Assembly: GCA_036763105.1 (NCBI GenBank)
Contig: JBAIYS010000013.1
Location: forward strand, 1 to 64,000
Direction of reading: 5' to 3'
Length of the DNA stretch: 64,000 nucleotides
Origin: Peptococcaceae bacterium 1198_IL3148
GTDB taxonomy: Bacteria; Bacillota; Desulfotomaculia; Desulfotomaculales; Desulfohalotomaculaceae
Within the stretch, counting starts at the first letter, position 1, and every line of letters begins with the position of its first letter. Shown in pieces: positions 34,004 to 41,278 of the stretch. Position numbers and translations under genes: made by a program. The notes beneath the pieces were generated by a model. The model saw nothing but the letters and a program-made list of their open reading frames with translations. It searched no databases and was not told where the DNA came from.

Positions 34004-34933
34004 TTGACGTTACGGAACAAAGCATTGGTCTCCATTCTGGTTACCCTGTTTGTGTTTGCGATGTTGGTTCCCATGGCATCGGCCGAAGCGGCCGATAATA
34101 CCACCCTGGAACAGCAAGTCGTAGACCAGATCAATCAAGCAAGAGTAGAAAAAGGGGTGGCAAAACTACAGGTGGATCCAGCGATATCCGCCGCTGCCCA
34201 AAAGCAAGCCCAAGCGTTGGCCAACAGTTATAGCGGTAGCTATGGTGAAGTCTATAAGCTGATGAACAGTGGCCAATATCAAACCGTTGGGGCAAGTGTA
34301 TTGCGGTCCTCAAATGTTAGCTACTTAGTTAATTACCAACTGAGGACGGCCAACTTTGCGGGATTGAGTGACAAGTACAATTTGGCCGGGATTGGCATCG
34401 CAGACAGCAAGTATTTTGGCAAGGTTTGCGTGGAGATATTTGCCAAGGGTAAAGCCGTTGCTCAACCACAACCGCAACAACCCGAGCAACCAAAACCGAA
34501 ACAACCAAAACCACAACAGCCACAACAACCTGAGCAACCAGCAGCAAATGTTACCTTGAGTGAGTTTCAACAGCAGGTGGTTGACTTAGTAAACCAAGAG
34601 CGGGCTAAAGTAGGGTTAAAGCCTTTGGTTGCCAAGGCAGATTTAACTAAGGTGGCCCAAGTAAAGGCCGAAGATATGGCTACTAACAAATATTTCAGTC
34701 ATACATCCCCTACTTACGGTTCACCCTTTGATATGATGAAACAGTTTGGCATTAAGTATAGCTATGCAGGCGAAAATATCGCCATGGGTTATCGCAGTCC
34801 GGAACAAGTTATGGAAGGCTGGATGAACAGTGAAGGCCATAAGAAAAATATATTAAATCCTAACTTCACCGAGATTGGCGTAGGGTTTACATCAAATGGG
34901 TATTATTGGGTACAAGAGTTTGCAAAACGTTAA
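34004..34933 (+). CDS. secreted CAP-domain protein (YkwD-like), two-domain
   Basis: About 309 residues. It has a signal peptide (LTLRNKALVSILVTLFVFAMLVPMASA region) and a first, degenerate CAP-like domain (about 30-145, TLEQQVVDQINQARVEKGV). A Gln/Pro/Lys repeat linker (about 148-182) leads to a canonical CAP/SCP domain (FQQQVVDLVNQERAKVGLKPL, FSHTSPTYGSPFDMM, AGENIAMGY, WMNSEGHKKNIL). His and Glu of the CAP cavity are present only in the second domain. TTG 34004 with AAAGGAG upstream is the best start. Role unknown; CAP proteins of spore formers occur at the envelope or coat. Confidence 0.88.
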   Translation: MTLRNKALVSILVTLFVFAMLVPMASAEAADNTTLEQQVVDQINQARVEKGVAKLQVDPAISAAAQKQAQALANSYSGSYGEVYKLMNSGQYQTVGASVLRSSNVSYLVNYQLRTANFAGLSDKYNLAGIGIADSKYFGKVCVEIFAKGKAVAQPQPQQPEQPKPKQPKPQQPQQPEQPAANVTLSEFQQQVVDLVNQERAKVGLKPLVAKADLTKVAQVKAEDMATNKYFSHTSPTYGSPFDMMKQFGIKYSYAGENIAMGYRSPEQVMEGWMNSEGHKKNILNPNFTEIGVGFTSNGYYWVQEFAKR

Positions 34934-34963
34934 TTAAAAATAAAGAGAAAAATTTATTCACAG

Positions 34964-34996
34964 AAGAAGGGGGCAACCCCTTCTTTTTAGTTTTTC
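34964..34996 (+). terminator. terminator of the CAP-domain gene
   Basis: Stem GAAGGGG with CCCCTTC and a T-rich tail (TTTTTAGTTTTT). Confidence 0.75.
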
Positions 34997-35033
34997 TGGC
35001 GGATTTTCTCGGTGGGTTTTATGTTGTTTTTCG

Positions 35034-35061
35034 CACAAATAAAGATATAACTCATATATTA
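35034..35061 (+). promoter_or_regulatory. possible sporulation promoter (sigma-E/K type) of sipL
   Basis: CACA (35034-35037), 15-bp spacer, CATATATTA (35053-35061; CATAnnnTA). The spacing is one base shorter than the three better examples in this window, so the call is tentative. Confidence 0.45.
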
Positions 35062-35095
35062 GGTAAGAGACAACATTTTTGAAAGGAGATGACCA

Positions 35096-36637
35096 ATGAC
35101 ACCAGTAACGGTAAACAGTCGCGGTGATCCAGAAACCAAAACTGTTCGGGTGAAGAAGTTAATTGGCAGTAATAGAGAACGACTAATTGCCCGCTACGAT
35201 ATGATCTTGCCCCAGCGGCATCCCACCATAGATAAAGTAATCTGCATCAAGGATTTGATGCACAATCACTATGCAGAAACCATTGCGGGACGGGTGTTGA
35301 TAAAGGGCAGTATCACCTTTGAAATAACCTATCTGGCGGCGGGAAAAAATCAGCACAATTGTTTTTGGACCAGCATAACATATTATGATTTTATAGATAT
35401 TCCAGAAACAACCCCAGAAATGGTGGCCGAGATAAATGCTAGCATTGATAGCGTTACCCTGATTGGCTTTAATAAAGAAACCAGAATGCTCACCGTTGAA
35501 GTGGCCATAGATAATCAAGGGCTGGTTTATGATATTGAAGAAATAAGTTTAATCACCCATTTGCCCGCCGATTACAGTGGTGACTTTGAAGAAATAACCA
35601 TCAATGACATTGTGTCTGTGGGCAAGGGTTATTTAACCGGGGTAGAGGAAATCTGTATTCCATTAAACAAGCCCCCGATAAAAAAGATAGTTAACTGTAA
35701 CAGTATGCCGCTACTGCAAAAATACCAAGTTGATTTAGGATCTGTTACGGTATATGGTTGGCTTAACCTATCCCTAACCTACTTAGACCACCATGATCAA
35801 AGACGATATTTAGAAAAACTTATCCCCTTTAAAAAGATTTTAGCCACTCCCCAAGCTAACGATCAGCTATTGGCGGAGACTTTTATTATCAGCCATCAGA
35901 TGGAATACAACTTGCTGTCAGATAAATGCGTGCAGTTGAAACATAACAGTGCTTTTAAGGCCTGTGTGTATGCAGCCCAAACATTGAGGGTGTTAACAGA
36001 AAGTAACGGTATGCACACTAAAAAATCAAGTTTGACCTGTGAAGCGTTAGCTGATCTGCAGCGGGTGGACATCATAATTAAAGAGAGCAGCCCCGTTAAC
36101 CAGGGTCTAGCGGATGGGGAAATTAAGGATCTAAAGCTAGGTCCAATTAATTTTTTAGTCAAACAATTAGTTAATAATAAAGTGTTGATTCGAGGCTATG
36201 TGGAGTTTCTGGTGGGGTATACTGAGCCGAAGTTGGCCGGTCATAAGTATTTTTATAGGAAGGGATTTTTTAAGGCGGTGGCTGAGGTTGGCGATGTGCC
36301 GTCCGATGCCAGGGTAGAGTTAATACCCACTGTAAATTTTACCAAAGCATATTTTAACTCAGACAAGTTAACAATTAACTGCCAATTGAATATTATTGTT
36401 AAAGTTTTAAATTTAAAGCAAATGGAGATAGTTACTGAGATCAGTGGTCCCGATGCAAAGGTTGCCGAGGAGGTATCTTTTACATACGTTATGCAACCAG
36501 GGGATGAGGTTGAAACATTGGCCAACCGTTTTGGGACCACAGTGGAAGCCATATATAAATTAAACCAGCAATTAACCCCGCCCTTTGAAAATAAAAAAAT
36601 ACAAATACCTTGCCAAATTAAAAAGGATTCAATCTAA
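35096..36637 (+). CDS. sipL: SipL-like spore morphogenesis protein (DUF3794 + LysM)
   Basis: 513 residues. Three DUF3794/SPOCS-type repeats can be traced (about 45-150 with GRVLIKGSITFEITYLA, 175-290 and 350-460 with VLIRGYVEFLVGYTEP). A C-terminal LysM domain follows (YVMQPGDEVETLANRFGTTVEAIYKLN, about 462-508). This is the layout of clostridial SipL, which binds SpoIVA by its LysM domain and anchors the coat. It is the functional counterpart of Bacillus SpoVID. RBS GAAAGGAG precedes the ATG. Two further genes follow closely in the same direction. Confidence 0.88.
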   Translation: MTPVTVNSRGDPETKTVRVKKLIGSNRERLIARYDMILPQRHPTIDKVICIKDLMHNHYAETIAGRVLIKGSITFEITYLAAGKNQHNCFWTSITYYDFIDIPETTPEMVAEINASIDSVTLIGFNKETRMLTVEVAIDNQGLVYDIEEISLITHLPADYSGDFEEITINDIVSVGKGYLTGVEEICIPLNKPPIKKIVNCNSMPLLQKYQVDLGSVTVYGWLNLSLTYLDHHDQRRYLEKLIPFKKILATPQANDQLLAETFIISHQMEYNLLSDKCVQLKHNSAFKACVYAAQTLRVLTESNGMHTKKSSLTCEALADLQRVDIIIKESSPVNQGLADGEIKDLKLGPINFLVKQLVNNKVLIRGYVEFLVGYTEPKLAGHKYFYRKGFFKAVAEVGDVPSDARVELIPTVNFTKAYFNSDKLTINCQLNIIVKVLNLKQMEIVTEISGPDAKVAEEVSFTYVMQPGDEVETLANRFGTTVEAIYKLNQQLTPPFENKKIQIPCQIKKDSI

Positions 36638-36674
36638 CAAACAAACAGAACAGCAGCTCAAAGGAGGTTGTTTA

Positions 36675-37220
36675 GTGGAAGATAATTCTAAAAAAGGTGG
36701 ATTGGAACAGACGGTGGTGGATTTGTTACAAGCCCATGCCCAGCATGGCGTAGACCAGACCAATATGTTGCTGATGTTAAGTCTGGTAAATTTAATGGGC
36801 ATAGTGGATATTTTACAGCACTCCACCGCTGGTGTAGGGTCTAATGTTGCTTTACAGCGAGGTGAAATGTTGCCAGCAGCCAATGGCGTCACTGATAACC
36901 CAGATTTAATGAAAGTGGTACAACAGGCAGCGTCTGGGGAAATAGATCCATTACAGCTATTATCCTTATTAAACCAGCCCGGTGGGCAAATGCCAAACAC
37001 CGCCGCTTTGATGGGCATGTTGTCGCAAATGATGCCTCCACCACCGCCCCGGCGGGATATTAAGCCACCTCCGTCCAATCAACCGCCCCGAGAAAATATT
37101 AAACCCCAGCCAGCCGCTGCGAAAGAGTATAAAAATAATCAAGAAAAGGATCAGAAAGAAAGCGAAAATACAACCACCAATAACAAGAGTTACCTTAAGT
37201 GGGATCCAAGATTGGGATAA
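36675..37220 (+). CDS. hypothetical protein with Pro-rich tail, in the sipL unit
   Basis: 181 residues, not recognised. The N-terminal half is helical and hydrophobic without a clear membrane span (LLMLSLVNLMGIVDIL). A Pro-rich stretch PPPPPRRDIKPPPSN (about 121-135) leads into a Lys/Glu/Asn-rich disordered tail ending LKWDPRLG. GTG 36675 with AAGGAGG seven bases upstream is preferred to the longer frame overlapping sipL. Its position between sipL and a YbaB paralogue suggests a spore-envelope or mother-cell role, by context only. Confidence 0.7.
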   Translation: MEDNSKKGGLEQTVVDLLQAHAQHGVDQTNMLLMLSLVNLMGIVDILQHSTAGVGSNVALQRGEMLPAANGVTDNPDLMKVVQQAASGEIDPLQLLSLLNQPGGQMPNTAALMGMLSQMMPPPPPRRDIKPPPSNQPPRENIKPQPAAAKEYKNNQEKDQKESENTTTNNKSYLKWDPRLG

Positions 37221-37236
37221 ATAAGGGAGGAATATT

Positions 37237-37539
37237 ATGTTCAATAATCTTGGTCAAATGATGTCTCAAATGCAAAAGATTCAAGATGAAATCCAACAAC
37301 TAACGGTTGAAGTGACCTCTGTCAATGGGGCAATAACTGTGGTGATGTCTGGCAGACAAGATTTGGTTTCGGTGAAGCTTGATGAAGCAATTATTCAAAA
37401 TATGGACGTCACCAGTGTGGAGGATGAATTTGTACAGGTGTTAAACGAGGCCATTGCTAGGTCAAGGGCGGAAGTTAAAGAAAGGCTATCCCAAGCCACC
37501 GGCTTGAACATCAGCGGCCTAATGAACATGTTTACCTAA
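37237..37539 (+). CDS. YbaB/EbfC-family paralogue 2
   Basis: 100 residues with the family plan: N-terminal amphipathic helix (MFNNLGQMMSQMQKIQDEIQ), strand block TVEVTSVNGAITVVMSGRQDLVSVKLDEA, then a helix of basic/acidic character and a GLNISGLMNMF ending comparable to the GGLKIPGLF of YbaB. It lacks the GGG of TAGGG in the core paralogue. It is third in the sipL unit and closed by a terminator. DNA binding is inferred from family only. Confidence 0.82.
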   Translation: MFNNLGQMMSQMQKIQDEIQQLTVEVTSVNGAITVVMSGRQDLVSVKLDEAIIQNMDVTSVEDEFVQVLNEAIARSRAEVKERLSQATGLNISGLMNMFT

Positions 37540-37556
37540 ATGTAAAAAAGCAAATA

Positions 37557-37589
37557 AAAATGGGCGTGCATATGGCGCGCCCATTTTTT
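37557..37589 (+). terminator. terminator of the sipL unit
   Basis: Stem AAAATGGGCGTGC with GCGCGCCCATTTT and a T run. Confidence 0.88.
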
Positions 37590-37641
37590 GTTTAACGAAA
37601 ATTATGTTATGGCTAAGCATCTCTGCTCTCCTACAAACACA

Positions 37642-37782
37642 GGTGGCTTTTGCCTGTTTTTAAAGAGCAAAATATTAAGAAAACCGCCACCTGCTGCAAT
37701 AGCGAACGACATATAGTTGAGCAGTGAACCACTAGTGAAGTAGGCCGGCGGAGGCAGGGTGGCGCATTGGACGTGCGCCACC
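37642..37782. repeat. half element, copy R4 (141 bp)
   Basis: Begins GGTGGCTTTTGCC (37642) and ends immediately after the apical hairpin GGTGGCGCA/TGCGCCACC (37782), the same end points as R2. It lies in the 265-base gap between the sipL-unit terminator and a convergent small gene. Confidence 0.85.
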
Positions 37783-37803
37783 GTTGTTTCAACAGACACA
37801 GAC

Positions 37804-38037
37804 TTATTGCCCCCTAGTATTATCGTTTAAAACGCTGGCATGGAATTCATTCATGCCAGAACGCATCATGCGCACTGCATTATGACTGGCTTTCAGTACG
37901 TTGGTGATATAACCTAAACGATCATCAAAATCCCTATTTGTACCCAGTACCAATAAAATAAAGATTAAAAATAAAGTATAAGCATTGGGTTCTAACTGGT
38001 TTTGCTGATAACCGTCATTGGGGGGTGGGTAATACAT
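37804..38037 (-). CDS. small membrane protein with Tyr/Pro-rich N-terminus
   Basis: 77 residues, not recognised. The start region MYYPPPNDGYQQNQ is coat-protein-like, followed by one hydrophobic helix (AYTLFLIFILLVLG, about 24-37) and a polar helical tail. The minus-strand ATG at 38037 follows AAGGAGGGA at seven bases, so translation is likely. Divergent from the third YbaB gene. Confidence 0.65.
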   Translation of the reverse strand: MYYPPPNDGYQQNQLEPNAYTLFLIFILLVLGTNRDFDDRLGYITNVLKASHNAVRMMRSGMNEFHASVLNDNTRGQ

Positions 38038-38120
38038 ATTTTCCCTCCTTCCTGTGATCAATGTGTTTTTATAGTTTACGTGGGGGGGTTAATATTGTTA
38101 CTTTTTAAAGTCCACAACTG

Positions 38121-38149
38121 AACAATTTGTCAGGGCGCTACATATAGTA
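38121..38149 (+). promoter_or_regulatory. sigma-K-type promoter of YbaB paralogue 3
   Basis: AACA (38121-38124), 16-bp spacer, CATATAGTA (38141-38149; CATAnnnTA). Same layout as the yabG promoter. Confidence 0.65.
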
Positions 38150-38183
38150 AGGTAGTGTGATGTAAAAATTTGGAGGGATTAAA

Positions 38184-38486
38184 GTGAGTGGGTTCGATAT
38201 GACTAAACTAGCCGGCCAGTTAAACCAAATACAAGGGGTTCTCCAAAAAATAAGGGTGGAGGGCAACTCCAATGGCGGTGGGCTTAAAGTTGTGCTAAAT
38301 GGCCAACAAGATGTATTGGCCGTGAGGATTATGCCGCCGTTACTTGCGCCGGCAAATAAATCCCGCTTAGAAACAGAGTTGTTAATGGCCTTTAACCAAG
38401 GTCTCAAAAAATCCAAAGAAAGAGCAACAAGGGAGATTAACCAGCTTGTGGGCATAGACATTAGCCAGCTAAATCAATTTTTTTAG
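38184..38486 (+). CDS. YbaB/EbfC-family paralogue 3
   Basis: 100 residues. N-terminal helix FDMTKLAGQLNQIQGVLQKI, beta block RVEGNSNGGGLKVVLNGQQDVLAVRIMPPLL, then a basic helix (KKSKERATREINQL) and a GIDISQLNQFF end. It is clearly a YbaB relative but diverged from both other copies. GTG start, RBS GGAGGG. A sigma-K-type promoter lies 35 bases upstream, so mother-cell expression late in sporulation is likely. Confidence 0.8.
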   Translation: MSGFDMTKLAGQLNQIQGVLQKIRVEGNSNGGGLKVVLNGQQDVLAVRIMPPLLAPANKSRLETELLMAFNQGLKKSKERATREINQLVGIDISQLNQFF

Positions 38487-38578
38487 AAACTTTATCTGCA
38501 TATGTAACAAAAAGGGGTGCTGGTACGTATTTTAGCAGTAACATATTTGTATCGTACCAAGTGAAAGGAGGATAAATA

Positions 38579-38755
38579 ATGCCCCTTGAGGTTGTAAAAC
38601 AAAAATCTTGCTCGGGTTATTTTAATGTATATACAGTCTGCATTTGTTTGGCGCTGGTTATTCTGGCTGCAATTTTATTGGGTTTAGGGATAGTGGGAGT
38701 TGGAATATTTAGCTTTTTAGTGCTAATTGCCATATTACTGTTTATATTTTTCTAA
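38579..38755 (+). CDS. 58-residue two-helix membrane protein
   Basis: An uncharged mini protein. A short polar N-terminus with two Lys (MPLEVVKQKSCSGYF) is followed by about 40 hydrophobic residues that can form two membrane helices (VCICLALVILAAILLGLGIVG and FSFLVLIAILLFIFF region). GAAAGGAGG lies about six bases before the ATG. No family recognised. It sits between a YbaB paralogue and another tiny membrane protein; spore membrane or coat localisation is a guess from context. Confidence 0.65.
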   Translation: MPLEVVKQKSCSGYFNVYTVCICLALVILAAILLGLGIVGVGIFSFLVLIAILLFIFF

Positions 38756-38786
38756 ATTACAACCAAAAAAGTTTTACTCAGTTTGT

Positions 38787-38815
38787 AACAGATTTTGGTA
38801 CACTCTCATATTGTA
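38787..38815 (+). promoter_or_regulatory. sigma-K-type promoter of the Cys-rich mini protein
   Basis: AACA (38787-38790), 16-bp spacer, CATATTGTA (38807-38815; CATAnnnTA). Identical spacing to the yabG and YbaB-3 sites. Confidence 0.65.
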
Positions 38816-38880
38816 TGATTAGAACTAATCCCGGGATTTAGTTCTATGGATTAAGCATATTAAGTAAGGAGGAATTTAGA

Positions 38881-39084
38881 ATGGCTAACGTAGTAGACGC
38901 CTTTAAGGATTTTGGAGCAAAAGATTGGAGCCCTGGTTTTCTTACTAGATGCTGCTGCTTATTACTGGCTGGATTCATCATCGGTATCGCCCTCTTCTTC
39001 TGCGGCCTACTGGATTTCAAACTGTTAGGTGTATGGCTCTTCTTAATGCTGGCAATAGCCTGCTGCTGCATGTGCTGGTGCTAA
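38881..39084 (+). CDS. 67-residue Cys-rich membrane protein
   Basis: Not recognised. The N-terminal 20 residues are polar (MANVVDAFKDFGAKDWSPGF). CCC (residues 24-26) opens a first membrane helix, CGLLDFKL is a loop, and a second helix ends in ACCCMCWC. Eight Cys in 67 residues, clustered at the two helix ends, suggest disulfide cross-linking or metal binding. AAGGAGG lies before the ATG. A sigma-K-type promoter lies 65 bases upstream, fitting a coat or outer-membrane component of the spore. Confidence 0.75.
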   Translation: MANVVDAFKDFGAKDWSPGFLTRCCCLLLAGFIIGIALFFCGLLDFKLLGVWLFLMLAIACCCMCWC

Positions 39085-39117
39085 ATGATTGTTAAGTGAT
39101 GTGTTAGTCTAACCACT

Positions 39118-39143
39118 AAGGGCTGCACACTGTGTGGCCCTTA
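39118..39143 (+). terminator. hairpin after the Cys-rich gene
   Basis: AAGGGC pairs with GCCCTT around an ACACTGTGT core; there is no T run, so it is a weak terminator at best. Confidence 0.45.
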
Positions 39144-39195
39144 CAACAACTTAATTAGTTAAGCTAATTCAATCCTTGGGAAAGGAGTGACACTG

Positions 39196-39768
39196 GTGGA
39201 TGCTAATCAAAGAAAACTTAATGAAACGTTAGAAAAGTTGATGGATAGAATTGAATCCTATCATCGGGAAAAAGACAGTAATGTCAAACAGGCAGCGGCA
39301 GTGTTTGCCAAACTGGATACTTTAGTGCAAAGTGTATCTAGATTAGAGGCCCAGGAAAGTGCTGAGGCAAAGCTGGCCAGTAAAATAGATGAAATGACCA
39401 GACATATTGACACCATTATCAAACAACAACAAAAACAAGAAAAACAGGTGGAGTTTGAAGATACTTTGCGCCGAGTTTTGCACGGAGCTAAAATAACCGG
39501 TAAAGTCATTGAAAGTGTTGCCAGCAGTGCCGATGTGTTATTTGATAGTGTATCAAGAATGCTCAAGGACGGTTCCAATAACACACCGGGTTACAGACGG
39601 GCTGACACAACCGGTGAAAACTTTGATTTATCATCCTTTTTAAAACCACTTAATTCGTTAATTCAAGGATTTGCTTCAGTGGGTGCAAGTAGCGCCAGCA
39701 GCGGTTATAGTGCCGGCAGCAGAGAAAAAGAGGTAGAAAAAAAATCCCCTGATGCCGAACTGGAATAG
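39196..39768 (+). CDS. coiled-coil hypothetical protein
   Basis: 190 residues, not recognised. Residues 1-100 are strongly helical with heptad character (LNETLEKLMDRIESYHREKD... LDTLVQSVSRLEAQES...), followed by a moderately hydrophobic helix (ITGKVIESVASSADVLFDSVSRML) and a Ser/Gly-rich, low-complexity tail (GASSASSGYSAGS). GTG 39196 sits nine bases after AAAGGAG. The stop is 19 bases before the subtilisin-like gene, so the two are probably cotranscribed and may act together. Confidence 0.7.
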   Translation: MDANQRKLNETLEKLMDRIESYHREKDSNVKQAAAVFAKLDTLVQSVSRLEAQESAEAKLASKIDEMTRHIDTIIKQQQKQEKQVEFEDTLRRVLHGAKITGKVIESVASSADVLFDSVSRMLKDGSNNTPGYRRADTTGENFDLSSFLKPLNSLIQGFASVGASSASSGYSAGSREKEVEKKSPDAELE

Positions 39769-39784
39769 CTAGAGGTGTAATCAG

Positions 39785-40888
39785 GTGGAGAAAATTATTG
39801 TTTTCAAGGCGCCGGTCTTTAACCGACACGGAATGGTTCCAGCACTGTCCCGCTTATTGAGTAGGTCTGGAGCAGAGCGTATACAGTCACTACCATTGAT
39901 TAACGGTATCCTTTGCCATCTGCCCCAACAATTCAATGAAAAGACAATCAAAGATGCCCCCGAAGTGTTAGCGCTGGAAGATAATGTGCGTGTCAAGCTG
40001 AGACCTTTTACGCTGGAGAGAAGGTGGCCGTTTTTTGCAAATCCCTGGAAAAAAGATCAGGTTATACCCTGGGGGGTCGATAGAATTGGTGCCAACAAAG
40101 TTTGGAATTACTCCAGGGGTGAAAACGTCAGGGTGGCAGTGCTGGACAGTGGAATAGATTTAGACCACCCAGACCTGGTTAAAAACATAAAGGGTGGGAT
40201 CAATATATTGAATCAAACCCCAATCCCAGAGGATGATAACGGCCATGGAACCCATGTTGCCGGAACTATAGCCGCTGAAGACAATGCCACCGGTGTGGTG
40301 GGCGTTGCGCCGGCGGTTGATATATATGCCGTAAAGATAATTGACAATAACGGCGATGGAACATTGGCCGATATTATTAAGGGCATAGATTGGTGTATTA
40401 GAAATAGAATGCAAATTGCTAATTTGAGTGTGGGCACAGATCGCCAGCTAGTCAGTTTAAAAGTTGCCGTGACAAATGCCTATCGGGCAGGTTTAATTAT
40501 GGTAAGTGCCGCAGGCAACGATGGTATTAATAACTCAGTTGATTTCCCCGGTGCTTATCCAGAGGTAATTTCGGTTGGTGCGGTGGACCAACATAACCAA
40601 CTGGCACCCTTTTCCAGTCGTGGTCCGGAAGTGACGGTGATAGCTCCTGGCTCGGGTATCTATTCAACATCTTTAAATGGCACTTTTTTAAGATTAAGCG
40701 GCACATCGATGGCCACCCCCCATGTTACTGGTTTAATAGCGTTGGCATTAAAAATGAATCCACGCATTACCACCAATAAATTAATTGAAATGTTTAAGCA
40801 AACCTGTGACAAGTTGCAGCTTACTAGTAGCGAACAGGGCTTTGGCTTAATTAATGCAGAAAGATTTTTACAGGCGGTGCTTAAGTAA
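39785..40888 (+). CDS. subtilisin-family serine protease without signal peptide
   Basis: 367 residues. Peptidase S8 triad: Asp121 (VAVLDSGID), His154 (NGHGTHVAG), Ser308 (SGTSMATPHVTG), with oxyanion Asn245 (SAAGND). The first 85 residues look like an inhibitor-type prodomain, and no secretion signal is present. It is thus a cytoplasmic or mother-cell enzyme, comparable in layout to intracellular subtilisins and to clostridial spore-germination Csp proteases. GTG start. It follows the coiled-coil gene. Confidence 0.92.
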   Translation: MEKIIVFKAPVFNRHGMVPALSRLLSRSGAERIQSLPLINGILCHLPQQFNEKTIKDAPEVLALEDNVRVKLRPFTLERRWPFFANPWKKDQVIPWGVDRIGANKVWNYSRGENVRVAVLDSGIDLDHPDLVKNIKGGINILNQTPIPEDDNGHGTHVAGTIAAEDNATGVVGVAPAVDIYAVKIIDNNGDGTLADIIKGIDWCIRNRMQIANLSVGTDRQLVSLKVAVTNAYRAGLIMVSAAGNDGINNSVDFPGAYPEVISVGAVDQHNQLAPFSSRGPEVTVIAPGSGIYSTSLNGTFLRLSGTSMATPHVTGLIALALKMNPRITTNKLIEMFKQTCDKLQLTSSEQGFGLINAERFLQAVLK

Positions 40889-41021
40889 TGTGTTTGTAAA
40901 TTTCTAAGTGGCTTCAACTAAGGAGAACTTAGGAATTTTTGTTTATTGGCATTTGTTTAGAATAATTCTTGCTCCAACGGAAAAAATAGCTATGTAAAAA
41001 TATATTAGGAGGTGACAAATT

Positions 41022-41237
41022 TTGCCTCAAGAAACTTTCAAAGTAGGCGGGTTATTTAACCAAGAAGAGAAAGAAGAAATTGAGTCTTACCTAAGTCAGG
41101 TTGATGGCGTTAAAAACGTCCAAGCTAGCCTGGCAGATAAAAGTGTCACTATAGACTATGACTCTTCAGTGGTGGAGATGAATTGGTTAAAAAGAACTTT
41201 ACAGTCTTTAGGACACGATACTAACGTGATCAATTAA
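41022..41237 (+). CDS. HMA-fold protein lacking the metal-binding CxxC
   Basis: 71 residues with the beta-alpha-beta pattern of heavy-metal-associated domains (VDGVKNVQASLADKSVTIDYDSSVVEMNWLKRTLQSLGH). The loop that normally carries GMTCxxC reads GLFNQEEK, so it cannot bind copper in the usual way. TTG start six bases after AGGAGGTGAC. It may be an interaction domain; no function can be assigned. Confidence 0.75.
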   Translation: MPQETFKVGGLFNQEEKEEIESYLSQVDGVKNVQASLADKSVTIDYDSSVVEMNWLKRTLQSLGHDTNVIN

Positions 41238-41278
41238 GGCAGGCTGTCAAGCCTGCTTTCAGTTTTAGGGGGAAACTT

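Noticed and set aside
34490-34550. CRISPR-like or tandem repeat in the CAP gene
   Set aside because: It is a CAA/CCA-rich coding repeat for the Gln/Pro/Lys linker; no spacers. No CRISPR array was seen anywhere in the window.
35183-35518. 111-codon minus-strand frame inside sipL
   Set aside because: Antisense to a clearly homologous domain protein and without an RBS.
36629-37078. 149-codon minus-strand frame opposite the Pro-rich gene
   Set aside because: It lies antisense to a frame with a strong RBS, has no RBS of its own, and its composition is that of a mirror frame.
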